The notes below the pieces were generated by a model. It was not told the DNA's origin, made no database searches, and worked only from the letters and a program-made list of their open reading frames with translations. Below are positions 53,333-62,732 of a DNA stretch of 64,000 nucleotides, one piece after another. This DNA comes from Verrucomicrobiales bacterium (lineage in GTDB: Bacteria > Verrucomicrobiota > Verrucomicrobiia > Limisphaerales > J093), in the NCBI GenBank assembly GCA_024233215.1, contig JACKPW010000001.1, positions 186,001 through 250,000 on the forward strand, given 5' to 3'. The position numbers and the translations under genes are program-made. Positions within the stretch are counted from its first letter, which is position 1, and every line of letters begins with the position of its first letter.

Positions 53333-54916
53333 ATGATGATCACCACGCGTTTTGTCAGGCTGCTTGCCGGTCTGGTGCTGGTTGCTGCGGTGCCGGTTCG
53401 GGCCGGGGATCCCTTGAAACTGCATCTGCGCGACCGGCCCGCGGCTCATCCGAACGAACCACAGGTCCGGGAGGCCACCTGGGATGCCACCCAGACCGCC
53501 ATCGTGGTCTGCGACATGTGGAACCAGCACTGGTGCCAGGGGGCGACCGCGCGCGTGGCCGAAATGGCGCCGCGCATGAACGAGGTGCTCAAGGCCGCCC
53601 GCGCCCAGGGGGTGCTCATCATCCACTGTCCCAGTGGCACCCTGGACTTCTACCGCGACACCCCCCAGCGCCGGTTGGCGCAGTCCGCTTCGAAGGTCGA
53701 GCCGAAGGTGCCGTTGCAGGGCTGGTGCAGCCTGGATCGCGATCACGAGGGCAACCTGCCCATAGACGATTCGGACGGCGGTTGCGACGACTGGCCGCAA
53801 TGCCGGCAGGGTTCTCCGTGGTCCCGGCAGATAGCCACTCTGGAAATCGCCGAGGGGGATGCGATCACCGATTCCGCGGAGGCGTATTACCTGATGCGAC
53901 AGCGCGGCATCCGCAACGTGATCGTGATGGGGGTCCACTTGAACATGTGCGTGCTGGGCCGGCCGTTTGCGATCCGGCAGCTCGTGGCGCAGGACTTGAA
54001 CGTGGTCCTCATGCGGGACATGACCGACACGATGTACAACTCGCGCATGGCGCCGTACGTCAGCCATTTCGTCGGCACCGACCTGATGATTCGACACGTT
54101 GAGGAACATTGGTGCCCCACGACAACCAGCGTCGATTTTCTTGGGGGCGAACCCTTCCGGTTCCGGGCGGACCGGCGGAAGACCGTGGCGTTCCTCATCG
54201 GCGAGAACGAGTATCACACGTGGGAGACGTTGCCGGCATTCGCGGAGTCGGAGCTGGCTTGGCGGGGATACCGGGTTGAGATGATCACGTCCTCGACCGA
54301 TCCCGGTGATTTCACCTGGCAAAACTGGGAGGCACTGAAGGCGGCCGATCTGATGGTGGTCAGCGCGCGTCGACGGGCGACGCCGAAGCCGATGATGGCG
54401 TTGATTCGGGCGAAACTGGCGGAGGGAGTGGGGTTGGTGGGCATTCGTACGGCGTGTCACGCGTTTGCGGTGCGCGGTGGTGCGCGGCAGAAACTGGAAG
54501 CCGACGCCGGCCTGACGGAGTGGGCGGACTTCGATCCGGAGGTTCTGGGCGGGAACTACACCGGGCATCACAGCAACGGACTCGAGACGACGCTGAGCGT
54601 CGCGCCCGGCGCGGCCGGGAATCCAATGCTGACCGGCGTCGATCCCGCGGGGTTCCCCGGGCACGGTTCGCTCTACCGGGTCAGTCCACTGAAAGCGGAC
54701 ACCACGGCGCTGATCTCGGGGGCGATTGAGGGCGAACCCGCCGAGCCGGTGGCGTGGACGCGGCTGTATGGACCGAAGCAGGCCCGGGTGTTCTACACCT
54801 CGCTGGGGCATCCGGACGACTTCAAGGAAGCGGGTTTCCGTCGGTTGCTTCTGAACGGGGTGTTATGGGCGATGCACGAACGGGTGCCGCCGGTGAAGGG
54901 GGTTGCCGAAAACTGA
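53333..54916 (+). CDS. Secreted isochorismatase-like / ThuA fusion protein
   Basis: 527 residues with a signal peptide (to about 24). Residues 50-260 are a cysteine-hydrolase (isochorismatase) domain: Asp61 (VVCDMWNQHW) and Cys206 (GVHLNMCVLGRPF) are the expected catalytic Asp and Cys. Residues ~283-527 are a ThuA domain (TVAFLIGENEYHTWETLPAFAE, GVGLVGIRTACHAF, GNYTGHH). Fusion and export are unusual for isochorismatases but occur in PVC genomes. Amide or glycan-derived substrate is possible; function unknown. ATG 53333 or 53336. Next gene begins 69 bp downstream. Confidence 0.85.
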   Translation: MMITTRFVRLLAGLVLVAAVPVRAGDPLKLHLRDRPAAHPNEPQVREATWDATQTAIVVCDMWNQHWCQGATARVAEMAPRMNEVLKAARAQGVLIIHCPSGTLDFYRDTPQRRLAQSASKVEPKVPLQGWCSLDRDHEGNLPIDDSDGGCDDWPQCRQGSPWSRQIATLEIAEGDAITDSAEAYYLMRQRGIRNVIVMGVHLNMCVLGRPFAIRQLVAQDLNVVLMRDMTDTMYNSRMAPYVSHFVGTDLMIRHVEEHWCPTTTSVDFLGGEPFRFRADRRKTVAFLIGENEYHTWETLPAFAESELAWRGYRVEMITSSTDPGDFTWQNWEALKAADLMVVSARRRATPKPMMALIRAKLAEGVGLVGIRTACHAFAVRGGARQKLEADAGLTEWADFDPEVLGGNYTGHHSNGLETTLSVAPGAAGNPMLTGVDPAGFPGHGSLYRVSPLKADTTALISGAIEGEPAEPVAWTRLYGPKQARVFYTSLGHPDDFKEAGFRRLLLNGVLWAMHERVPPVKGVAEN

Positions 54917-54985
54917 GATGGCTCCGCCGTGCGGCCGGGATATGCGGCTCAACGGGAGACGACCACGAATGACCCACGAAGCACC

Positions 54986-57013
54986 ATGATGAAGACCCTC
55001 GCTCGCTTGATTCGCATTCGGCTCGAACCGCGCCGCGCCGAGTGCCGGCGACCCCAATGTGGATTCCTCCAGCTTTTCGCGGCCGTCGCAGCGATCAGTC
55101 CCGGCATCCTCACGGCGCAATCGCCGGCCTCTCCGGTTCCGCCTCGTCAAGGCGACGGCGACGGCGGTGTGACGATCACTGGGGAACTGAAGCAGTGGCA
55201 TAACGTGGTTCTCACCCTGGACGGGCCCTACGCGCAGGAACTGGACGACGACCCGAACCCGTTCACGGACTACGCCTTGACCGTGACCTTCACGCACGAG
55301 TCAGGAACGCCCCGTTATCCGGTGCCCGGGTATTTTGCCGCGGATGGCGACGCGGCGAATACCTCGGTTTCGGCGGGGACGAAATGGCGGGCTCATCTGG
55401 CGCCGGACAAGGCCGGGCGATGGTCCTACGCGGTTTCCTTCCGGCGGGGTGAGAACGCGGCGTTGGATGGGAGCGGAGTGCCGGTGACGCCGTTTGACGG
55501 CAAGGCCGGCAGCTTCAACATCGAGGTTACCGACAAGACCGGGCGGGACTTCCGGGCGAAAGGGCGGTTGGACTATGTTGGCGGGCACTTTCTGCGGTTC
55601 GCCGGGACGGGTGACTATTTCCTGAAGGCCGGTCCGGATGCCCCGGAGACGCTGCTGGCGTATGCGGACTTCGATGGTACATCGCCAAGTCCGACCGATG
55701 TTCAGCGACCCGGGGAGGCCAAACCGCGCAAGGTCTTGCACCGATACGAGCCGCACCTGCGGGACTGGCGTCCCGGTGACCCCACCTGGCAGGGCGACAA
55801 GGGCAGGGGATTGATCGGTGCCCTGAACTACCTGGCCGGCAAGGGCCTCAATTCCTTCTCCTTCCTGCCCTACAACGCGGGGGGCGACGGCGACAACGTC
55901 TGGCCGTTCGTTGCCCGGAACGACAAGCTCCACTACGACGTCTCGAAGCTCGCGCAATGGGGCCTGGTGTTCGATCACGCAACCCGGCTCGGCCTGCACC
56001 TGCATTTCAAGCTGCAGGAGAACGAAATGGACGACGACCGGTTGGGGCACGACTCCCGACCGGGTCGGGTTCCGGAGTCGCTGGATGGTGGCAGGCTCGG
56101 TCCGGAGCGGAAGCTGTACTGCCGGGAGTTGGTGGCGCGGTTCGGCCACAACCTGGCCTTGAACTGGAACATCGGCGAGGAGAACACACAGTCCACCGAG
56201 GAGGTCAACGCCATGATCGACTATCTTCGCCGGATTGATCCCCACCCGCACAACATCGTCATCCACACGTTTCCGGATCAGCAGGACAAGGTGTATGGGG
56301 CGCTGCTGGGCAACCGGTCCCAACTGAGCGGGGCTTCCCTGCAGAACGCGTGGAACCAGACGCACCGCCGGACATTGCAGTGGGTGGCTGCGTCAGCCGC
56401 GGCAGGTCGCCCCTGGGTGGTGGCGAACGACGAGCAGGGGGGAGCCGACACGGGGGTGCCGCCGGACCCCGGCTATCAGGGTTACGACGGTCGCAAACCG
56501 GACGGCACACCGGCGCCGGGCATCGACGATATTCGGAAGGCCACGTTGTGGGGCAACCTCATGGCGGGTGGCGCCGGGGTGGAGTATTACTTTGGCTACC
56601 AGTTGCCGCAAAACGACCTTGCCTGCGAGGACTTCCGCAGTCGCGACCGGTCCTGGGACCACGCGCGCATCGCGCTGCAGTTCTTTCATGAGAACCGGGT
56701 TCCGTTCTGGGAGATGACCAATGCGGACGAACTGACTGGCAACCCGGCCCACGACAACCGCGGGTACTGCCTGGCAAAGGCGGGCGAGGTCTATGTGGTG
56801 TTTCTGGCGAACGGGGGTCCCGGGAAACTGGACCTGACCGCGTCGTCGGGGCGTTTTGAGGTAAAGTGGTTCGATCCGCGCAACGGGGGCCGACTCCAGG
56901 AGGGCGGGGTCCGATCGGTGGAAGGCGGACAGACGGTGTCGCTGGGCACACCGCCCACAGATTCCGGCGCGGACTGGGTGGTACTGGTGCGGAAAAACGG
57001 GGTCAGTTCTTGA
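54986..57013 (+). CDS. DUF5060 / putative collagen-binding-domain glycoside-hydrolase-like protein
   Basis: 675 residues. After a basic, probably exported N-terminus come a DUF5060 beta-sandwich (about 55-185, ITGELKQWHNVVLTLDGPYA ... GRWSYAVSF), a TIM-barrel region (about 230-560, GGDGDNVWPF, ALNWNIGEEN, WVVANDEQGGA with candidate acidic catalytic residues in NIGEE and NDEQ), and a C-terminal domain like the 'putative collagen-binding' domain (EVYVVFLANGGPGKLDL ... FEVKWFDPRNGG). Likely glycan hydrolase. The last codons GVSS-stop lie inside a hairpin arm. Second ATG at 54989. Confidence 0.83.
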   Translation: MMKTLARLIRIRLEPRRAECRRPQCGFLQLFAAVAAISPGILTAQSPASPVPPRQGDGDGGVTITGELKQWHNVVLTLDGPYAQELDDDPNPFTDYALTVTFTHESGTPRYPVPGYFAADGDAANTSVSAGTKWRAHLAPDKAGRWSYAVSFRRGENAALDGSGVPVTPFDGKAGSFNIEVTDKTGRDFRAKGRLDYVGGHFLRFAGTGDYFLKAGPDAPETLLAYADFDGTSPSPTDVQRPGEAKPRKVLHRYEPHLRDWRPGDPTWQGDKGRGLIGALNYLAGKGLNSFSFLPYNAGGDGDNVWPFVARNDKLHYDVSKLAQWGLVFDHATRLGLHLHFKLQENEMDDDRLGHDSRPGRVPESLDGGRLGPERKLYCRELVARFGHNLALNWNIGEENTQSTEEVNAMIDYLRRIDPHPHNIVIHTFPDQQDKVYGALLGNRSQLSGASLQNAWNQTHRRTLQWVAASAAAGRPWVVANDEQGGADTGVPPDPGYQGYDGRKPDGTPAPGIDDIRKATLWGNLMAGGAGVEYYFGYQLPQNDLACEDFRSRDRSWDHARIALQFFHENRVPFWEMTNADELTGNPAHDNRGYCLAKAGEVYVVFLANGGPGKLDLTASSGRFEVKWFDPRNGGRLQEGGVRSVEGGQTVSLGTPPTDSGADWVVLVRKNGVSS

Positions 57014-57046
57014 TATTGACATATACCAATATCAAGAACTGACCCC
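56999..57046. repeat. REP-like perfect hairpin (ggggtcagttcttgatattg)
   Basis: Perfect 20-bp arms at 56999-57018 and 57027-57046 enclose an 8-nt loop. It shares agttcttgata with the element at 16328 and ggggtcag with that at 19047. The left arm encodes the last residues and the stop of the DUF5060 gene. The hairpin is very stable and may also end transcription, though there is no T-tract. Confidence 0.85.
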
Positions 57047-57117
57047 TCGGCAAAACAAACGCGCCTTGTCTTCCGCGGGGGAACCCGGGAGATTGGCGCC
57101 GGTAGTTGTTGGCGCCC

Positions 57118-59472
57118 ATGAGTTCTGCATCCGATCCCCGGACGTCTTCGTCGTCGATCCCGCATCGCTGCCTCGCGCGGGCGGTGGCGGACGCGTTGGT
57201 GGCGGATCGCCGGATCGAGGCGGTGGACATCGATCGCGGCGGACGGCGCATTTCGGTGGCGACCCTTGGCCAGGAGGATGCCCAGGCGGTGGAATCCCGG
57301 CTGAAGGGGGTGCTTGCGGACGCTGAAGCCTCCACCGAGACCCGGGGCGGTGAGGAACCATGCGGACTGCTCGCGGGGCATCCCAACTGCGACTGCTGCG
57401 GCTCCGCGTCGTCGCTGAGCGGTTCCGGCCTTAATATTGCCTGTGAGGCAGATCGGTTGACCATCTCGCGCCCCACCTGTCCAACCGCGCGCGGATTCTG
57501 GAAGTGGCGTGACATTCCCTGGCCGCGGATCGAACCGCGCGAAGTGGAGTTGCCGGACGAGGAGCATTCCCCGGACGAGTGGAAATGGCAGTTGGCGGCG
57601 GCAGCGCTTTGCGGGTTGTTCGGAATTGGAGGCTGGGCCCTCGGGGAACGGAGTCTGGCGCACGCCATGCATGTGGCGGCGTACGTTGCGGGGGCCTGGT
57701 TCGTGGTGGAGGAAGTCTGGGAACGACTGCGCGAACGGGTGTTGGACGTCCATTTCCTCATGTTGGCGGTGGCGGCGGGCAGCGCGGCCATCGGTCAGTG
57801 GAACGAGGGCGTCGTATTGCTGTTCCTGTTCTCGCTCAGCGGGGCGCTGGAGCATTACGCCCTGGGACGCACCCAGCGTGAGATTCGGGCGCTTTTCCGG
57901 GCGGCGCCCAAGGAGGCGGTGGTGCTCGACCCGGATCTTGGGGAAACCACCGTGGCGGTGGAGGCATTGCGCCCGGGACAGCGGTTGTTGATTCGCCCGG
58001 GATCGCAGTTTCCGGTCGATGCCGAGCTGGCGCGGGGACGCACGGCGGCGGACGAGTCGAACCTGACGGGCGAAGCGACGCCGGTGGAAAAGACGGTCGG
58101 GGACAGCCTCCTTGCCGGGACGATCAACCTGTGGGGGAGCGTGGAGGCGACGGTGTTGCGCCCGGCACAGGAGAGCGCGCTGCAGAAGATCGTGAAGCTC
58201 ATCCGCGAGGCCCAGCACATGAAGGCGCCGTCCCAGCGGTTGACGGACCGGTTCGGGAGTCGCTACACCTACGGCATCCTCCTGCTGACCCTGGTGATGT
58301 TCCTCGTCTGGTGGCAGGGATTCGGTCTGCCGGCCCTGGCCTCGACGGAAGCCGTCTCCAGCGCGTTCTACCGGGCGATGACGTTGCTGGTGGTGGCGTC
58401 ACCGTGCGCCCTGGTACTGTCCATTCCTTCCGCGGTGCTGGCGGCGATCGCCTGGGGGGCCAGGCGCGGCATCCTTTTCCGCGGCGGGGCGGCGGTGGAG
58501 AACCTGGCTGAGACGGGCGTGGTGGCCCTGGACAAGACCGGGACCTTGACCACGGGCGAACTGCGGGTGGCGGGCGTGGAGAGCTTTCCGCCGGGACGCG
58601 AAGAAGAAGTCGCCCAACTCGCCTTCGCCCTGGAGCGGCTGTCCGATCACCCATTGGCCCGCGCGATCACATTGCACGGCAAGCACGCGGGTTGGAAGCC
58701 GTTCGAGGTGGAGCAGTTCGAGTCGGTGACCGGCCTGGGGTTGCGGGCGGTTCATGAAGGCAAGACCGTTCTGCTGGGTCGCCGTGAGTGGCTGGCGGAG
58801 ATGCTCGCGGAAGACCCGGGTACCACGTCGGTAGGGTCGGTCCTCCGCGGGGGGGACGGGATGGACTCGGTGCATTCCGAGGTCTGGGTCAGTTGCGGGG
58901 AGTTGCTCGGGCGGGTGGTGCTGGAGGACGAGATCCGCGAGCAGTCCGCCGGGGTGGTGCGGGATCTTCGCCAGCTTGGATTGCGGACCCTGGTGCTTAC
59001 CGGCGACCGGGCGGAAGCCGCGCAGGGACTGCAACGCGCCCTCGAACTGGATGAGGTGCGGTCCGGCTTGAAGCCCGAGCAGAAGGTCCGGGCCGTGGTG
59101 GAACTCGGGGAGCAGGGCCACAAGGTGGCAATGGTCGGCGACGGGGTCAACGACGCCCCCAGCCTGGCCGCGGCGCACGTGGGCGTGGCGATGGGCGCCC
59201 GGGGATCCGATGCGGCGATGGAACAGGCGGACATCGTGCTGATGCACGACCGTCTGGAGAACTTCCTCGCGGCCTTCCGGCTCAGCCAGCGGGCGCGGAG
59301 GGTGATCCGCCAGAACCTGGTGATCTCCCTTGGCACAGTCGTCGTGTTGGTGGGCTTCGCCCTGTTCGGGGCGGTCCCGTTGACCATTGGGGTCCTCGGG
59401 CATGAGGGCAGCACCGTAGTGGTGGTGATGAACAGCCTCCGGCTTATCCTCGGACGATGGAAGGACGAGTAG
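57118..59472 (+). CDS. P1B-4-type metal-transporting P-type ATPase
   Basis: 784 residues. After a degenerate HMA-like N-terminus without CxxC and a Cys-rich stretch (about 80-125, six Cys including CDCC) come the eight-span core: phosphorylation site DKTGT (Asp472), GDRAE and GDGVNDAPS. The transmembrane metal motif is SPC (428-430), and the last spans contain HEGST (762-766) followed by NSLRL. SPC plus HEG(G/S)T is the signature of the P1B-4 group (Co2+/Fe2+ and related export) rather than ZntA-type CPC pumps. ATG 57118 is used; a TTG lies 12 bases upstream. Next gene is purM. Confidence 0.9.
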   Translation: MSSASDPRTSSSSIPHRCLARAVADALVADRRIEAVDIDRGGRRISVATLGQEDAQAVESRLKGVLADAEASTETRGGEEPCGLLAGHPNCDCCGSASSLSGSGLNIACEADRLTISRPTCPTARGFWKWRDIPWPRIEPREVELPDEEHSPDEWKWQLAAAALCGLFGIGGWALGERSLAHAMHVAAYVAGAWFVVEEVWERLRERVLDVHFLMLAVAAGSAAIGQWNEGVVLLFLFSLSGALEHYALGRTQREIRALFRAAPKEAVVLDPDLGETTVAVEALRPGQRLLIRPGSQFPVDAELARGRTAADESNLTGEATPVEKTVGDSLLAGTINLWGSVEATVLRPAQESALQKIVKLIREAQHMKAPSQRLTDRFGSRYTYGILLLTLVMFLVWWQGFGLPALASTEAVSSAFYRAMTLLVVASPCALVLSIPSAVLAAIAWGARRGILFRGGAAVENLAETGVVALDKTGTLTTGELRVAGVESFPPGREEEVAQLAFALERLSDHPLARAITLHGKHAGWKPFEVEQFESVTGLGLRAVHEGKTVLLGRREWLAEMLAEDPGTTSVGSVLRGGDGMDSVHSEVWVSCGELLGRVVLEDEIREQSAGVVRDLRQLGLRTLVLTGDRAEAAQGLQRALELDEVRSGLKPEQKVRAVVELGEQGHKVAMVGDGVNDAPSLAAAHVGVAMGARGSDAAMEQADIVLMHDRLENFLAAFRLSQRARRVIRQNLVISLGTVVVLVGFALFGAVPLTIGVLGHEGSTVVVVMNSLRLILGRWKDE

Positions 59473-59629
59473 CACAGCAGGCGAGGCAAATCCGAAGTCT
59501 GAAAACCGAACGATACCTGCCGATGGAGGGCGAAGCTCCCGTTGAGCCGGGAAGCTCTCGTTCGGAAATCGCACTCGACACGTTTCCCGGCCGCCCGGGA
59601 TAGTGCGGGCTTTGCGAGCATCACGCACG

Positions 59630-60682
59630 ATGAAGAAGAAGGCATACGCAGCGGCCGGGGTGGACATCGATCTCGGCAACCGGGTGAAGGAGGATCTGCC
59701 GTCGCTCCTGGCGGCGACGAAACGTCCCGAGGTGCTGGGGAAGGTGGGCGGGTTCGGTGGCCTGTTTGCCCTGAACCCGCGCAAATACCGCCAACCGGTT
59801 CTGGTCAGCAGCGTCGATGGGGTCGGCACCAAACTCAAGATCGCCTTCGCCACCGGTTGTCACGACACCATCGGGCAGGACCTGGTGAACCATTGCGTCA
59901 ACGACATTGCCGTGCTGGGTGCCGAACCGCTCTTCTTCCTCGACTACCTGGGCGCCGGCAGACTCGATCCCGCGGTTTTCACGGATATCATCAAGGGTTT
60001 CGCGAAGGCCTGCGCCGAGAACGGTTGTGCCCTGATCGGCGGGGAAACCGCCCAGATGCCGGGTTTCTATGCGCCGGGGGAATACGATGTCAGCGGAACC
60101 ATCGTCGGCGTGGTGGAGCGCGACCGGATGCTGGATGGCAAATCGATCAGGCCGGGGGACGCGATTCTCGGTCTGGCCTCGAACGGGCTGCACACCAACG
60201 GCTATTCGCTGGCGCGCAAAGTGCTGTTGGAGCAGATGGGGTTGAAGCCCGGCCGTCGCGTGGCGGCCTTGGGGAGCACGCTGGCGGAGGAACTGCTGCG
60301 CGTGCATGTGAGCTATGGCCCCCTGCTTCAGAAGTTGCTGAAGCGATTCAATCGGGCAGGGAAGCCGCCCGTCCTGAAAGGGCTTGCCCACATCACGGGG
60401 GGCGGGTTCGTGGACAACGTGCCGCGCGTCCTGCCCAAGCGCTGTGACGCCGTGCTCCGCAAGGGAACCTGGGACCTGCAGCCGGTCTTCACCATGATCC
60501 AGGAGGGCGGAAAGATCGACGAAGCCGAGATGTACCAGGTGTTCAACATGGGCATCGGCATGACCGTGGTGGTGGAGGCAGCCAGTGCCGGGGCCGTGTT
60601 GAAGGCGGTTCAACGCAATGGCACGCAGGCCTGGCTGGTCGGGGAGATCGTTCGTGGAACCGGCGTGTGCCGGGTGGAATAG
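59630..60682 (+). CDS. purM: Phosphoribosylformylglycinamidine cyclo-ligase
   Basis: 350 residues, catalysing ATP-dependent closure of FGAM to AIR in purine synthesis. Conserved blocks: YAAAGVDIDLGNRVKEDL, SSVDGVGTKLKIAF, DLVNHCVNDIAVLGAEPLFFLDY, GCALIGGETAQMPGFY, SNGLHTNGYSLAR and HITGGGFVDNVPRVLP. The ATG at 59630 fits the family start. Spacer upstream (59473-59629) carries the words tccgaa and tggagggcgaagctccc seen in other spacers here. Convergent with the next gene. Confidence 0.96.
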   Translation: MKKKAYAAAGVDIDLGNRVKEDLPSLLAATKRPEVLGKVGGFGGLFALNPRKYRQPVLVSSVDGVGTKLKIAFATGCHDTIGQDLVNHCVNDIAVLGAEPLFFLDYLGAGRLDPAVFTDIIKGFAKACAENGCALIGGETAQMPGFYAPGEYDVSGTIVGVVERDRMLDGKSIRPGDAILGLASNGLHTNGYSLARKVLLEQMGLKPGRRVAALGSTLAEELLRVHVSYGPLLQKLLKRFNRAGKPPVLKGLAHITGGGFVDNVPRVLPKRCDAVLRKGTWDLQPVFTMIQEGGKIDEAEMYQVFNMGIGMTVVVEAASAGAVLKAVQRNGTQAWLVGEIVRGTGVCRVE

Positions 60683-60724
60683 GCCGCAGAGGGGTCGCAA
60701 CGGGGGCGGGTCTGACTCTTGACA

Positions 60725-60739
60725 CTCCCGCTTCGGGAG
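60725..60739. other. Hairpin between convergent purM and an unknown gene
   Basis: ctcccg-ctt-cgggag forms a 6-bp stem. No T-tract follows on either strand, so it is at best a weak terminator. The preceding gggtctgactcttgacac (60706-60723) resembles the edge of the ggggtcag repeat family, but no opposite arm was found. Confidence 0.35.
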
Positions 60740-60762
60740 ATCGCGTTTGAGCACTCAGCGAG

Positions 60763-61644
60763 TCAACGGCCTGCTTCCCTTAAACCTGTTTCCTCGTTGG
60801 GTACATACCTCTCGTGTGACTGGGCCGTTCTCAGCACCAACTCCTTGACGGCTGGTTCCTCCGGGATCTCGTCCATGCTGTAGCTGAGACCGGACAGGAT
60901 CCGGACCATCGCATCCGTGCTCGTCTCCCAGGACGTTGAGGTGACTTCGATCGCCTGCCCGATTCGTCCATTGCGCGACCACACCATGGCGGGAACCTTG
61001 CCGGGGTGCGCATGGTCTCCTCGATACACGATGGCTCTTACGTAATCCGTCTCCAGGAGCCCCACACCACGCTCAGCATACTGGTTTAAGGAGGTGGCCG
61101 TCTTGGTGACATACACCGTCCGGTCAGCCTCCGAGGACAAGAGGAATTCGAGCTTGCTTCGTGGTCGGGTATTCAAGGCGGCGGCCATCCATCGGTAGTC
61201 GAAAATCACTTCCCCCATCAGGCGATCGGCATTCGGCTGCGCTTTCAGAGCGTTGAGGGCAATGTAGACGAAGTCCGAGTTCTGCAGGGTGGCGCCTTCC
61301 CCTTTCGGGAAGTATTGGTCGAAAACGTCAGGGTCGTGTCGAAGCGGCCGTATCGCGAGCATCTCCATGCCGCCAAATGATGCCTTGACGGCGTACCCTC
61401 CGCCGAACACCTGGACGCTGTCGATGTGCGTCGTTGGCAGGCTGGCCGTCGCGTACCCGAGGTCGAATCTCTGTCCGGGAGCATCGGTCAGCGGGACGAT
61501 CCTCTCCGGCGGCTGCCATGGATGCGTCAGCTGCATCCCGACGTAATCCCGGCTCAGAACGGATAGGCGCCAGCCGACCAGGGCCAGAAAGGCCATGCCG
61601 ATTGCGGGGACCGCTATCATGATCTTCCTGCGCGTGCCAGGCAT
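60763..61644 (-). CDS. Membrane-anchored protein of unknown function
   Basis: 293 residues. One N-terminal hydrophobic anchor (about 8-27, IMIAVPAIGMAFLALVGWRL) and a ~265-residue periplasmic or extracellular domain, including YAVKASFGGMEMLAIRPL, DQYFPKGEGATLQNSDFVYIALNAL and VYRGDHAHPGKVPAMVWSRNG. No family recognised. The frame opens to 61926, but that extension is Arg-rich non-conserved sequence. An ATG at 61620 would start at the anchor. Lies downstream of the pseudopilin on the same strand (80 bp gap). Confidence 0.65.
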   Translation of the reverse strand: MPGTRRKIMIAVPAIGMAFLALVGWRLSVLSRDYVGMQLTHPWQPPERIVPLTDAPGQRFDLGYATASLPTTHIDSVQVFGGGYAVKASFGGMEMLAIRPLRHDPDVFDQYFPKGEGATLQNSDFVYIALNALKAQPNADRLMGEVIFDYRWMAAALNTRPRSKLEFLLSSEADRTVYVTKTATSLNQYAERGVGLLETDYVRAIVYRGDHAHPGKVPAMVWSRNGRIGQAIEVTSTSWETSTDAMVRILSGLSYSMDEIPEEPAVKELVLRTAQSHERYVPNEETGLREAGR

Positions 61645-61724
61645 TCGCTCTGTTCTGCAACCCGGTGATTGGACCGTCCGTAGGCGGTGGTCCCGGGGTT
61701 GGCGTTGAGCGGGGGGGCGATCGA

Positions 61725-62561
61725 CTATCCCCCGCGGACGGCGGTCGAACGCTCGCTGAACCACTGGTAGTCGTGAAGTTCGTCGGTGAAGAAGTTGAAT
61801 GCGTTGTAGACCCGACTGATCGGCACCAAGGTGGAGGGTTCCACCCACTTCTTGATTTCCGCGTGCCCATCCGCAAAGGAGAAGCCACAGGCGCCGTTGT
61901 GGTAGCTTGCCGGCAGATCCCGCCAATACGCCCGGCCATCCGTATACATGCGCACCGCCAACCAGCCGTCGTTGATGCCGTCAGGATGTTCATCCACCAT
62001 CATCCACGCCATGGTGGGCGACGGATTGCGGATATCCGTGGTCCGGTGAAAGCTGTAGTACGGCTTCCCATCGCCGCTGTTGCTGCTGTTGGATCCCGAG
62101 ACATAGGGCATGCGCGCGTCCCCCTCCATCCAACTGTTCATGGAATAGCTTCGAACCCGTTCGTGAGCCACGCCCGAGATCTTCACGTAGGAGTGATCTG
62201 CGGGACATTTGTAGATGCCGGGTGATTCCGTGTAGGGGGCGAGGACGGACTGCTTCGGGTCCATGAGCAGCGTCGTGTTGGTGTTGTCCAGATGGGAACT
62301 GTAGTCGAGTCCGCCGGCCACCCACCAGCGACTGGAAAGCACGTAATCGTTGTAGTCGCCGGAATACAGGACCGCGGCAAGCGTGAGTTGTTTGCCGTTG
62401 CTGACGCACGCGATGCCATGTGCCTTGGCCTTGGCCTTGCTCAAGGCCGGCAGGAGCATTCCTGCCAGGATCGCGATGATGGCGATCACCACGAGCAGTT
62501 CGATCAGGGTGAACGCGGCGCAACTTCGGCGCGAGGCTTGGAACGAGTTGGTTGCGGTCAT
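61725..62561 (-). CDS. Type II secretion/type IV pilus-like pseudopilin with H-X9-DG domain
   Basis: 278 residues. A basic leader is followed by AAFTLIELLVVIAIIAILA, the class III signal peptide, with cleavage expected before Phe (position -1 is Ala, not the usual Gly). The mature protein has a long N-terminal helix and a globular domain; HNGACGFSFADGHAE near residue 235 gives the H-X9-DG motif found in PVC prepilin-like proteins. Dozens of such genes are normal in PVC genomes. Role: surface or secretion-system component. Divergent from the porin gene. Confidence 0.93.
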   Translation of the reverse strand: MTATNSFQASRRSCAAFTLIELLVVIAIIAILAGMLLPALSKAKAKAHGIACVSNGKQLTLAAVLYSGDYNDYVLSSRWWVAGGLDYSSHLDNTNTTLLMDPKQSVLAPYTESPGIYKCPADHSYVKISGVAHERVRSYSMNSWMEGDARMPYVSGSNSSNSGDGKPYYSFHRTTDIRNPSPTMAWMMVDEHPDGINDGWLAVRMYTDGRAYWRDLPASYHNGACGFSFADGHAEIKKWVEPSTLVPISRVYNAFNFFTDELHDYQWFSERSTAVRGG

Positions 62562-62732
62562 GGCTCGACCGTCGCACGGGCGGCGCCGCCCCGTCAAGGG
62601 ATCGCAGACCGCCAACCGCAGGAACGAATGACAGCGGCAGGGGCGGACCGGACAGCCACCGTGCGGGGGTTTCAGACGGGCTCTTGACCCAGGTCAAGGA
62701 TGTGGGGGCCGAAACGTGTTCAACTCACCTCC

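Noticed and set aside
57118..59472. Assignment of the P-type ATPase as ZntA/CadA or CopA
   Set aside because: The membrane motif is SPC with HEGST, not CPC, and there is no CxxC HMA domain.
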